DNA of 64,000 nt, from NCBI GenBank assembly GCA_963839725.1, contig CAWIWT010000006.1, positions 1-64,000 on the forward strand. Direction: 5' to 3'. The translations under genes and the position numbers were made by a program. Under the pieces are notes generated by a model, which worked only from the letters and a program-made list of their open reading frames with translations, searched no databases and was not told the DNA's origin. Below, in pieces: positions 50,720-58,686 of this stretch (positions are counted from its first letter, which is position 1; each line of letters opens with the position of its first letter). The stretch comes from Kumtagia sp963839725. GTDB taxonomy: Bacteria; Pseudomonadota; Alphaproteobacteria; Rhizobiales; Rhizobiaceae.

Positions 50720-52049
50720 GGGTCATGCCTTCGATGAGAAGCGTCGGCGCCGCCGTGCCGAAATTGCGGTCGAGGTCACTGGCCGGAACCAGGCGCAGGA
50801 ACATGTCCTTCAGGTTGGAGGCGATGGTCACCTCCGAGACCGGATAGGAAAGCTTGCCGTTCTCGATCCAGAAGCCGGAAGCGCCGCGGCTGTATTCTCC
50901 GGTGATCATGTTGACGCCCTGGCCAAACACTTCCGTGACATAGAAACCGGACTTCAGCGATCCGATCAGGGCCTCCGGCGTCTCCGCACCGGGTTCGATC
51001 GACAGGTTGGTCGAGGAAGGCGAAACCGACGACCCGCTACGAGAGCCGCGGCCGTTGGTTGTAAGGCCGAGTTCGTGTGCGGCGGAGGTCGACAGGAACC
51101 AGTGGTTCAGCACGCCCTTGTCGATCATGGTGAGCGTCTGCCCCTCGACGCCCTCGCCATCGAAGGGGCGCGAAGCCTGGCCGCGGCGGCGCGTCGGCTC
51201 GTCGATGACGGTGATCGCCGCAGATGCCACCTGCTTGCCCATCATGTCGCGCAGGAAGCTGGTCTTGCGGGCGACCGACGCGCCGTTGATGGCGCCCGCC
51301 AGATGCCCGGCAATGCCACGCGCCACACGTGGATCGAAGATCACCGTGACCTCGCCGGTACTGGCCTTGCGCGGACCGACGCGGCGCACGGCGCGCTGGC
51401 CAGCGATGCGTCCAATCTGCTCGGTAGAGTCGAGATCGGCGAAATGCAGGCGAGAGGAATATTCGTAGTCGCGCTCCATGCCGGTGCCTTCGCCAGCGAT
51501 CACGCTTGCAGAGCGCGAGAAGCGCGAGCCGACATATTGGCCGAGGAAGCCGTGGGATGTCGCGAGCACCAGCCCGCCCATGCCGGCGCTTGCGCCTGCC
51601 CCGCCGGAATTGGTGACGCCCTTGACCGCCAAAGCCGCCTCCTCGGCAGCAAGTGCGTCTTCTCTCAGCCGGTCCGCGGAAACTTCGGTCGGATCGAAAA
51701 GGTCGAGGTCGCGAACCTTCCCTGCCAGCAACGCCGGGTCGGCAAGGCCCTGATGCGGGTCTTCCGGCGAGACGCGCGCCATGGCGACGGCCCGCTCGGC
51801 AAGGGTCTTCGCGTCGGAAGCCGCCGTTGCCGACACGCTGGCGACCCGCCCGCCGACGAAGACCCTGAGCGAAACGTCATCGCTTTCCGCGGCGCTGGTC
51901 GCTTCGACCTTGCCCAACCGCACCGAGACGCCGGTGGAACGTCCGCGCACGACCACGGCGTCGGCCGCATCCGCGCCGGCTGCCTTGGCGGCGTCGACCA
52001 GCGCCGAAACGCGATCGATCAGGCTTGAAGCTTCCAGCGTGGCGTCCAT
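50706..52049 (-). CDS. pmbA: TldD/PmbA family metallopeptidase component
   Basis: A 447-residue PmbA-like protein, the TldE partner of a heterodimeric zinc peptidase that trims modified peptides. Landmarks: ADAADAVVVRGRSTGVSVRL near the N-terminus, VIFDPRVARGIAGHLAGAIN, GKQVASAAITVIDEPTRRRG, and NGRGSRSGSSVSPSSTNLSI. It ends MTLAGS. I chose ATG 52049 (MDATLEASS), which matches family N-termini; a GTG at 52079 is in frame but poorly placed. It heads the run with cysQ, DUF4170, DUF374, waaA and lpxK. Confidence 0.92.
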   Translation of the reverse strand: MDATLEASSLIDRVSALVDAAKAAGADAADAVVVRGRSTGVSVRLGKVEATSAAESDDVSLRVFVGGRVASVSATAASDAKTLAERAVAMARVSPEDPHQGLADPALLAGKVRDLDLFDPTEVSADRLREDALAAEEAALAVKGVTNSGGAGASAGMGGLVLATSHGFLGQYVGSRFSRSASVIAGEGTGMERDYEYSSRLHFADLDSTEQIGRIAGQRAVRRVGPRKASTGEVTVIFDPRVARGIAGHLAGAINGASVARKTSFLRDMMGKQVASAAITVIDEPTRRRGQASRPFDGEGVEGQTLTMIDKGVLNHWFLSTSAAHELGLTTNGRGSRSGSSVSPSSTNLSIEPGAETPEALIGSLKSGFYVTEVFGQGVNMITGEYSRGASGFWIENGKLSYPVSEVTIASNLKDMFLRLVPASDLDRNFGTAAPTLLIEGMTLAGS

Positions 52050-52124
52050 TCGGCTGTCCGGCGTTTCTCTGTTTTCCACCGCACCATCTATTGTTCCGGC
52101 CCGGCTTGTGCAATGGCTGGACTA

Positions 52125-52388
52125 GGGCGTGTCGTCAGTTATGGATTGTGCGTGGCGCGATGCGGATTTTGGAACTGAGCAGGCGAAGCGGCCGCCGTGG
52201 TGTCTACCACCACAAGGGCGCTTCAACGAACTCAGGGCCAAAATCCGCCGCGTCCCGAAGGGATACGGCCAAAATTGTCCATTTCGGCGTCGCGAAACCT
52301 CGACGGGGGACCCCGCCTCCGGCTTCGCTCCTGGACCTGGACAATTTTGGCTCGTACCACGCTCCAATCCATAACTGACGACGCGCCC
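52125..52388. mobile_element. MITE-like element with 23-bp terminal inverted repeats
   Basis: The left end 52125-52147 (GGGCGTGTCGTCAGTTATGG and on to ATT) and right end 52366-52388 are complementary at 22 of 23 positions. The 264-bp element has no transposase and only short open frames. Direct target repeats are not obvious (flanks CTA and TGC). The inside is GC-rich with partial internal symmetry around CCGCCGTGGTGTCTACCACC. It fits a miniature inverted-repeat element moved by a transposase elsewhere. Confidence 0.75.
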
Positions 52389-52407
52389 TGCATTCGGGAG
52401 CAATCAC

Positions 52408-52824
52408 ATGACGCCTTTCCACCTCGCTTTTCCGGTTCGCGACCTTGAAGAAACGCGCGTCTTCTACGGCGAGGTTCTCGGTTGCGCGATCGGCCGCTCG
52501 TCCGAAACATGGGTCGATTTCGACCTCTTCGGTCACCAGATGTCGGCGCATGTTCGGCCAGCCGCCGCGCGTCCGGACGCAGATGGCAAGGTGGATGGTA
52601 AGCTCGTGCCGATCCCGCATTTCGGCGCCGTGCTTTTGATGGACGACTGGTTGAAACTCGCCGAACGACTCGCGGCGCGTTCCGATATCGACTGGATCGA
52701 ACGGCCAATGATCCGCTTCAAGGGCGAACCGGGCGAACAGGCGACCCTGTTCATCCGCGACCCGTCCGGCAATGCGCTTGAATTCAAAGGCTTCCGGTCG
52801 ATCGAACAGATTTTTGCGCACTGA
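52408..52824 (+). CDS. VOC (glyoxalase/dioxygenase) family protein
   Basis: A 138-residue protein with FHLAFPVRDLEETRVFYGEV at the start and LFIRDPSGNALEFKGF at the end, the two halves of the vicinal oxygen chelate fold. The metal residues His (HLAF), a mid-chain position (HFGAVL) and Glu (LEFK) are visible. Members include glyoxalase and extradiol dioxygenases; the substrate here is not known. It precedes the MATE gene by 14 bp. Confidence 0.88.
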   Translation: MTPFHLAFPVRDLEETRVFYGEVLGCAIGRSSETWVDFDLFGHQMSAHVRPAAARPDADGKVDGKLVPIPHFGAVLLMDDWLKLAERLAARSDIDWIERPMIRFKGEPGEQATLFIRDPSGNALEFKGFRSIEQIFAH

Positions 52825-52838
52825 ACCGAAATGCCATC

Positions 52839-54269
52839 ATGACTGGATCGTCACGACAAACCCACGCCGCCAAGTTCACCGCAGGATCGACGCTTCGCCA
52901 CGTCATCGTGATGACGGCGACGGGTTCGGTCGGACTGATCGCGATCTTCATCGTCGACGCGCTCAACCTCTTTTACATTTCGATGCTAGGCATCGCAGAG
53001 CTTGCGGCTGCGGTCGGCTTTGCCTCGACGCTGCTGTTCTTCACCATCTCGGTCGCCATCGGCTTCACCATCGCCTGCGGCGCGCTGGTCGCCCGCTGCC
53101 TTGGGCGCGGCGACCGCGAGGAAGCGGCGCGCATGGGCGGCGCATCGCTGGTGTTCATGGGCATAACCACATCGCTGATCACGGTGGCCGTCTGGCCCTT
53201 TCTGCGCGAGTTGGTGGCGCTGATGGGCGCGCGCGGCGAAACGCTGGACCTCTCCGTCCAGTTCCTGCGCATCGTGATGCCCTCGACCCCGCTGGTGGCG
53301 CTCGGCATGTGCACCACCGGCATTCTGCGCGGCGTGGGCGATGCCCGCCGCGCCATGTATGTGACGCTCGGCGCGGGGCTGGCTGCTGCGGTATTCGACC
53401 CGATCCTGATCTTCGCGCTCGATCTCGGGCTCGACGGCGCCGCGATCTCAACCGTGTTGGCGCGGGTGGTGATGCTGGCGATCGGCATTCACGGTGCCCA
53501 TACCGTTCACCGGCTGGTGCGCCTGCCTGATTGGCGGAGGCTGAAGGAGGCGGCGCGGCCGTTCTTCTCGATCGGCTTGCCGGCGGTGCTGACGCAGGTC
53601 GCCACGCCGGTCGGCAACACCTACGTGACCTATGAAATGGCAGCATTTGGAGACCAGGCGATGGCAGGCTGGGCGATCATCGGTCGTATCGTACCCGTCG
53701 CCTTCGGCGTGATTTTCGCATTATCAGGCGCGGTCGGGCCGATCCTCGGCCAGAATTTCGGCGCGCGGAAATTCGACCGCCTCAACACGACCATGCGCGA
53801 CAGCCTGATGTTCACCGTCGTCTATGTCAGCGTCATGTGGGCGCTGCTGGCGATTTTCGCCGGGCCGATCGCCACCCTGTTCGGGGCTGAGGGCACATCT
53901 CGCGAATTGATCATGTTCTTCTGTCACTTCGCGGCCGGCAGTTTCCTGTTCAACGGCGCCATCTTCGTGGCGAGTGCGGCGTTCAACAATCTCGGCTACC
54001 CGACCTACTCGACCCTCTTCAACTGGGGGCGCTCGACGCTGGGAACCATTCCGTTCGTCTGGGCGGGAGCCTATTTTTTCGGCGCTATGGGCGTTATCGC
54101 CGGATGGGGATTGGGGGCGGTGGTATTTGGCGTCGTGTCCATGCTCGTCTGCTTCCGGGTGATCCGCAGGATAGAAGCCAATCCGCCCACCGACACGCCC
54201 CTGCCGGGTCCGCCACCTTCCGGGCAATCGCCGTTTTCGACGGCCAAGGCTGCGACACTGCAGGAGTAG
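52839..54269 (+). CDS. MATE family efflux transporter
   Basis: A 476-residue membrane protein with 12 predicted helices. It includes GSVGLIAIFIVDALNLFYIS, GLPAVLTQVATPVGNTYVT at the mid-point, and FALSGAVGPILGQNFGARKF, which is the duplicated MATE motif. It exports cationic drugs or metabolites with sodium or proton antiport. The last 25 residues are a hydrophilic Pro-rich tail. It follows a VOC gene closely and may share its promoter. Confidence 0.92.
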   Translation: MTGSSRQTHAAKFTAGSTLRHVIVMTATGSVGLIAIFIVDALNLFYISMLGIAELAAAVGFASTLLFFTISVAIGFTIACGALVARCLGRGDREEAARMGGASLVFMGITTSLITVAVWPFLRELVALMGARGETLDLSVQFLRIVMPSTPLVALGMCTTGILRGVGDARRAMYVTLGAGLAAAVFDPILIFALDLGLDGAAISTVLARVVMLAIGIHGAHTVHRLVRLPDWRRLKEAARPFFSIGLPAVLTQVATPVGNTYVTYEMAAFGDQAMAGWAIIGRIVPVAFGVIFALSGAVGPILGQNFGARKFDRLNTTMRDSLMFTVVYVSVMWALLAIFAGPIATLFGAEGTSRELIMFFCHFAAGSFLFNGAIFVASAAFNNLGYPTYSTLFNWGRSTLGTIPFVWAGAYFFGAMGVIAGWGLGAVVFGVVSMLVCFRVIRRIEANPPTDTPLPGPPPSGQSPFSTAKAATLQE

Positions 54270-54293
54270 TTGGGCGATTGGCGGCGGTTCCGG

Positions 54294-55166
54294 CTAATCC
54301 CAAAACTGTTTGGCACGCTTGCCGGTTTTGCCTCGCTCTTCGCGCTGAGCAACGGCGCCCTCGATCGCACGCTTCAGCTCATCCCTGACGCTGGCCGTTT
54401 CAGCCAGAACCGCATCGACTTTCATGAAATCGAGCACGCGGAAACGCGACACCGGCGGGCGGATCAGAATGTCCGGCTGCGTGTGTTCCAGCTTGCCGGC
54501 GATGATCGACTGCATCAGCAGCTGCGTCGCGCCGAACATCAGATCGATCGAATTGGGCTTCGACCGGCCGCTAGCCACAGGCGCGCCCACCACATCAAGA
54601 GCGATTACTATGTCGGCGAGCCCGGTCAGCAGGTCGAACGGTACCGGATTGTAGATGCCGCCATCGATCAGCAGCACGCCATCACGCTGCACGGGCTGGA
54701 ACACGGCAGGAATAGCCGCCGAGGCACCCAGCGCGGAAAGCAGATGGCCCTCCGCGAACACCGCGAGCTTGTGGCCGTAAAAGTCTGTCGCCGTTACTTT
54801 TAGCGGGATCTTCAACTCGTCGAAACGGTCTGGAATGGCGTCCGGCAGGAAGGCCTTAAGGATGCGCTCGATGTTGAACTGGGTGACGCGGATGCCGGCT
54901 TGCAAGGCTTCGGCCATGGTGCCGGGCCGCGCCTTCCACATGCGGCTGGCAACCTCTGCGCGACGGCCAAGAACAGTGGCCGCATAGTGATGAATATCGC
55001 GGCCGGTCATGCCAGCCGCCATGCCCGCGCCCATGATCGCACCGATCGAGGAACCGGAGATGGCGACCGGCTTGATACCCAGCTCATCGAGCACTTCGAT
55101 AGCGTGGATGTGCGCGAGGCCGCGCGCGCCGCCACCACCGAATGCAACCGCGAAAGTCGGGCTCAT
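54294..55166 (-). CDS. Patatin-like phospholipase
   Basis: A 290-residue RssA-type patatin. The oxyanion hole GGGGARGLAHI is at residues 10-20, the nucleophile Ser lies in SGSSIGAIMGAG, and the catalytic Asp in LLIDGGIYN. Both residues of the Ser-Asp dyad are present. It has no signal peptide, so probably acts in the cytoplasm or at the inner membrane. It lies 13 bp after the peptidase gene upstream on the minus strand. Confidence 0.92.
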   Translation of the reverse strand: MSPTFAVAFGGGGARGLAHIHAIEVLDELGIKPVAISGSSIGAIMGAGMAAGMTGRDIHHYAATVLGRRAEVASRMWKARPGTMAEALQAGIRVTQFNIERILKAFLPDAIPDRFDELKIPLKVTATDFYGHKLAVFAEGHLLSALGASAAIPAVFQPVQRDGVLLIDGGIYNPVPFDLLTGLADIVIALDVVGAPVASGRSKPNSIDLMFGATQLLMQSIIAGKLEHTQPDILIRPPVSRFRVLDFMKVDAVLAETASVRDELKRAIEGAVAQREERGKTGKRAKQFWD

Positions 55167-55179
55167 CTGCCGGTTTGCC

Positions 55180-56514
55180 TTATGACTTTTCGGCGGGCCC
55201 GATAATCAGCACCGCCGGTTGAACGGTCAGCAGCTTGCGTGCAATCTCCTTGGTCTCCTCCAGCGTCACCGCGTTGACGTAGTCGTTCCGGCGCTCGAAA
55301 TAATCGGCGCCAAGCTGGTCGAGTTGCAGTTCTACCAGTGTTGTTGCGATCGCCGAGGACGAGTTAAGATTGTTGATGGCATAGGCGCCGATCAGATACT
55401 TCTTTGCCGCGGCGAGCTCAGCCTCGGTCGGGCCGTTTTCCGCCATGCTCTTGACGACGTCGCGAATTATTCCAAGCGTCTCGCCCCCCTTTCCGGCGCG
55501 AGTCGATGTGCCGATCGTCAGCGAGCTTGAGTGCTCGTAGTTCACGATGGACGAGTTGATGCCGTAGGTCAGGCCGCGCTTCTCGCGAACCTCCTGGAAG
55601 AGCCGCGACGTGAAGTTGCCGCCACCGAGGATGTGGTTCATCAGAACCGCCGCGAAGAAGCCTGGATCCTTTCGCGCGATGCCCGGATAGGCAAGCATCA
55701 GTGTTGTTTGCGGCAGGTCGTACTCATAGCGGACAATCTGGTCGAGTTTCGGCTTCGCGTCGGCAACGGGCGTCAGCACAGGCTTCTCAGGCAGGCTGCC
55801 AAAGAGCTTGTCGAGGTCGCGCTTCAGCGTCTGGGCGTCGATTGCCCCGACGACCGCCACATGCAGGCCACCACGCGCAAAGACCGCCTTGTGCATTGCG
55901 TGAAGGTCGTCGGCTGTAACCGTCTTCACCGAGGCTTCCGTGCCCTCGTCCTGGCGGGAATAGGGATGGTCGCCGTAGAGCGCCTTCATCCAGCGGATCT
56001 TTGCCTCGGTCTCAGGGTCCTTTGCCTCGGATTGGATGCCCGAAATGATCTGGCCGCGAATGCGGTCGATCGGCGCCCGGTCGAAGCGAGGCTTGGTGAT
56101 CGCCAGCTGAAGGAGACCAAGCGCCGCGTCCTTCTGCTCGGCGAGCATGCGCATTGAGCCATAGATGTTGTCGCGACCGGAGCTAAAGCCCATTTCGGCG
56201 CCGGCATCGTCGAGCTTTATCTGGAAAGCATCGCTGTCGAGATCACCGGCGCCCTCATCGAAAAGACCGGTCATCAGGTTGACCAGACCTTCCTTGCCCG
56301 CCGGATCCTGCGTTTCGCCGCCATCGAAGGCAAAGCGCAACGAAATGATCGGTACCGAATAGTCCTCGACCAGCCAGGCAGTGATGCCGCCGTCAGACTT
56401 GACCTGCTGGATTTTCACCGCCGCGCTCGCCGGCGCGGCAATGACGACGATCAGGAGGGTTAGCGTACCAAGCAAGGCCGCCGCATGAGATGCAATCCGA
56501 TTGCGATTAAACAT
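55180..56514 (-). CDS. M16 peptidase-like protein, predicted non-catalytic partner
   Basis: A 444-residue M16 (pitrilysin) family protein with a signal peptide ending APASAA. The position of the zinc motif HXXEH reads EGLVNLMTGLFDEG, so the zinc ligands are gone, as in the inactive partner of M16 heterodimers. It retains LLQLAITKPRFDRAPIDRIR and YPGIARKDPGFFAAVLMNHI. ATG 56514 gives a proper signal peptide; a longer frame to 56649 runs into the upstream gene. It is 14 bp from the active M16 gene and should form a periplasmic complex with it. Confidence 0.9.
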   Translation of the reverse strand: MFNRNRIASHAAALLGTLTLLIVVIAAPASAAVKIQQVKSDGGITAWLVEDYSVPIISLRFAFDGGETQDPAGKEGLVNLMTGLFDEGAGDLDSDAFQIKLDDAGAEMGFSSGRDNIYGSMRMLAEQKDAALGLLQLAITKPRFDRAPIDRIRGQIISGIQSEAKDPETEAKIRWMKALYGDHPYSRQDEGTEASVKTVTADDLHAMHKAVFARGGLHVAVVGAIDAQTLKRDLDKLFGSLPEKPVLTPVADAKPKLDQIVRYEYDLPQTTLMLAYPGIARKDPGFFAAVLMNHILGGGNFTSRLFQEVREKRGLTYGINSSIVNYEHSSSLTIGTSTRAGKGGETLGIIRDVVKSMAENGPTEAELAAAKKYLIGAYAINNLNSSSAIATTLVELQLDQLGADYFERRNDYVNAVTLEETKEIARKLLTVQPAVLIIGPAEKS

Positions 56515-56528
56515 TCCAGCCGCCCCGC

Positions 56529-57908
56529 TCAATTCGACGTTTCTTGCGACGGACGCAGATACGCCGTCACCGCATGCTGCGGATTGAGATACTTCACCGC
56601 AACGGCCTTCACCTGGTCGGCGGTCACCTGCTCGATCCTGTCCGGCCACTGTTGCACGTCCTGAACCGTGCTGCCGGTGGTAAGCGCCGTGCCGTAGATG
56701 TTAGCCATGCTCGCCGGGCTGTCCTGCGCGAAGATCATGCTGCGCACGAGGCGCTTCTTGGCCTTTTCCAGTTCGTCGGCGGAAACGCCTTCGCGCTGGA
56801 TGCGAGTGATCTCCGCTTCGACCGCCTTCTCAACCCTGTCGAGGCCATCGGCGCCGCTTGGCGATGCGTAGACGGAGAACCCGGTTTCATCGAGCGCCGT
56901 GCCGTCATAGTAGGCGCCTGTTCCCGAGGAGATTCGGTCCTTGACGATCAGTTGCTGGTAGAGCCGGCTGCGGGTACCGCCGCCAAGAATTTCAGCAAGA
57001 AGATCAAAGGCTTCCGCTTCGCCCGGTTCCGCTGTACGATAAGACGGCGCAAGCCAGTACCTGGCAAAGCTCGGGATCGTCACCCGCGGATCGGTCATGG
57101 TGACCGTACGGCTGGTATTCTGTTCCGGTTCGGTTGGGCGCACACGCGGCGGCAAATCCGGACCGCGCGCCACCTTGCCGTAGGTTTCCTCCGCCATCTT
57201 GCGCACCGCGTCGGTGTCAACGTCACCGGCAATCACCAGGACCGCATTGTTGGGCGTATAGTAGCGGTTGTAGAAGGCGACCGCGTCGTCACGGTTCAGC
57301 TTCTCCATCTCGTGCATCCAGCCAATGACCGGCACGCGATACGGATGGTTCTGGAAAAGCGTCGCCCGCACTTCCTCCTGCAGCAGGCTGCCCGGATCGC
57401 CCTCGATGCGCATGCGGCGCTCTTCGAGCACCACTTCGCGTTCCGGACCGATCACCGAATCGTCGAGGATCAGGTTGCGCATCCGGTCTGCTTCCAGGCC
57501 CATCATCATCGGCAGCGCGTCTGGTGAGATGGTTTCGTGATAGGCGGTGAAATCGTAGGAGGTGAAGGCATTCTCATTGCCGCCGATTTCGGCCACCGTC
57601 GCATCGAATTCGCCGGGCTTGTGGTTCTTCGTACCCTTGAACATCAAATGCTCGAAGAAATGCGCGATGCCGGACTTGCCGGGTGGTTCGTCGGCGCTGC
57701 CCACCTTGTACCAGACCATGTGGGTAACGATGGGCGCGCGGTGATCGGGAATCACCACCACTTCCATGCCATTGCCAAGCAGAAAATCCGCGACGGGCTC
57801 GCGCTTGGCCGAGGCTTCGGCCACCGCGGACCCGATCGGCAAGGTCGTCAGCAACAGGAGCGCGGTTCCGGCGAAAAGTCGGCGGACCGTTCGGGTTTCG
57901 AGATTCAT
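56529..57908 (-). CDS. M16 zinc peptidase, catalytic
   Basis: A 459-residue periplasmic M16 peptidase with a signal peptide (LLLLTTLPIGSAVAEA). The zinc motif HFFEHLMFKG is at about residue 85-95 and the distal Glu lies about 75 residues later (NENAFTSYDFTAYHE region and beyond). YYTPNNAVLVIAGDVD is another family mark. Together with the inactive partner downstream it forms the standard rhizobial M16 pair, which degrades peptides in the periplasm. Confidence 0.92.
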   Translation of the reverse strand: MNLETRTVRRLFAGTALLLLTTLPIGSAVAEASAKREPVADFLLGNGMEVVVIPDHRAPIVTHMVWYKVGSADEPPGKSGIAHFFEHLMFKGTKNHKPGEFDATVAEIGGNENAFTSYDFTAYHETISPDALPMMMGLEADRMRNLILDDSVIGPEREVVLEERRMRIEGDPGSLLQEEVRATLFQNHPYRVPVIGWMHEMEKLNRDDAVAFYNRYYTPNNAVLVIAGDVDTDAVRKMAEETYGKVARGPDLPPRVRPTEPEQNTSRTVTMTDPRVTIPSFARYWLAPSYRTAEPGEAEAFDLLAEILGGGTRSRLYQQLIVKDRISSGTGAYYDGTALDETGFSVYASPSGADGLDRVEKAVEAEITRIQREGVSADELEKAKKRLVRSMIFAQDSPASMANIYGTALTTGSTVQDVQQWPDRIEQVTADQVKAVAVKYLNPQHAVTAYLRPSQETSN

Positions 57909-58122
57909 GCAAGCTCCCGTAGCGAAATCGATGCGGCCTTATACGGGCCGACCGGCTCCAGCGAAAAGTGAATTGTTTGTCATATCTAAGCTGGAAGAAG
58001 GCTGAACTCGGGCCAATACAGGTAAATCGGCACTTCATCCCCTCCTACGCCTCGTGCGCCGATCGCATATTTTCGGCAGCATCGGCAGTCAGGTAGGAAG
58101 TCGCCACGCAGGATTCAAGGAT

Positions 58123-58683
58123 TTATTTCCTAGATAGCTCGACGAAACGGATGACAGTTTCGCCATAACCGCGTTCGTCGAGAACCTCGAACCCCTCCAC
58201 CGGGCCGAATGGTACGGCAGCGCTTTCCTCGATCACGCAGAGCGCGCCGGCAAGCAGCCAGCCGCCTGAACTTGCCGACCGCAGCGCCTGCTCGCCAAAG
58301 CCGTTGCCATATGGCGGATCGGCAAAAAGCAGGCCGAAGGGCTGAATATTGCCGGCATCACCCAACTTCGTCGCATCGCGCCGGAAGATCTTCGTGCGCC
58401 CGGTCAGGCCGAATGTTTCGACATTGGTGCGGATGAGCCCCCTGCCCTCGGCGGATTCCTCGATGAACATGCAGTAGGAGGCGCCGCGCGACATTGCTTC
58501 CAACCCAAGCGCGCCAGTGCCAGCAAACAGGTCGAGAACCCGCGCGCCTTTCACCCGATCGCCGAAGCGATGGGCCAGCACGTTGAACACCGCCTCACGG
58601 GTTCGGTCGGTGGTCGGGCGGATGTCATGGGTGCGCGGCGTCGCCAGCGAACGCCCCCGGAATTCGCCGCCGACAATGCGCAT
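58123..58683 (-). CDS. rsmD: 16S rRNA (guanine(966)-N(2))-methyltransferase
   Basis: A 186-residue RsmD. It begins MRIVGGEFRGRSLATP, has RPTTDRTREAVFNVL, the SAM motif VLDLFAGTGALGLEAMSRGA and the catalytic LLFADPPYGNG (DPPY). It modifies G966 of 16S rRNA in the assembled 30S subunit. It starts 4 bp after the rluB stop, so the two RNA-modifying genes are co-transcribed. Confidence 0.95.
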   Translation of the reverse strand: MRIVGGEFRGRSLATPRTHDIRPTTDRTREAVFNVLAHRFGDRVKGARVLDLFAGTGALGLEAMSRGASYCMFIEESAEGRGLIRTNVETFGLTGRTKIFRRDATKLGDAGNIQPFGLLFADPPYGNGFGEQALRSASSGGWLLAGALCVIEESAAVPFGPVEGFEVLDERGYGETVIRFVELSRK

Positions 58684-58686
58684 GCG

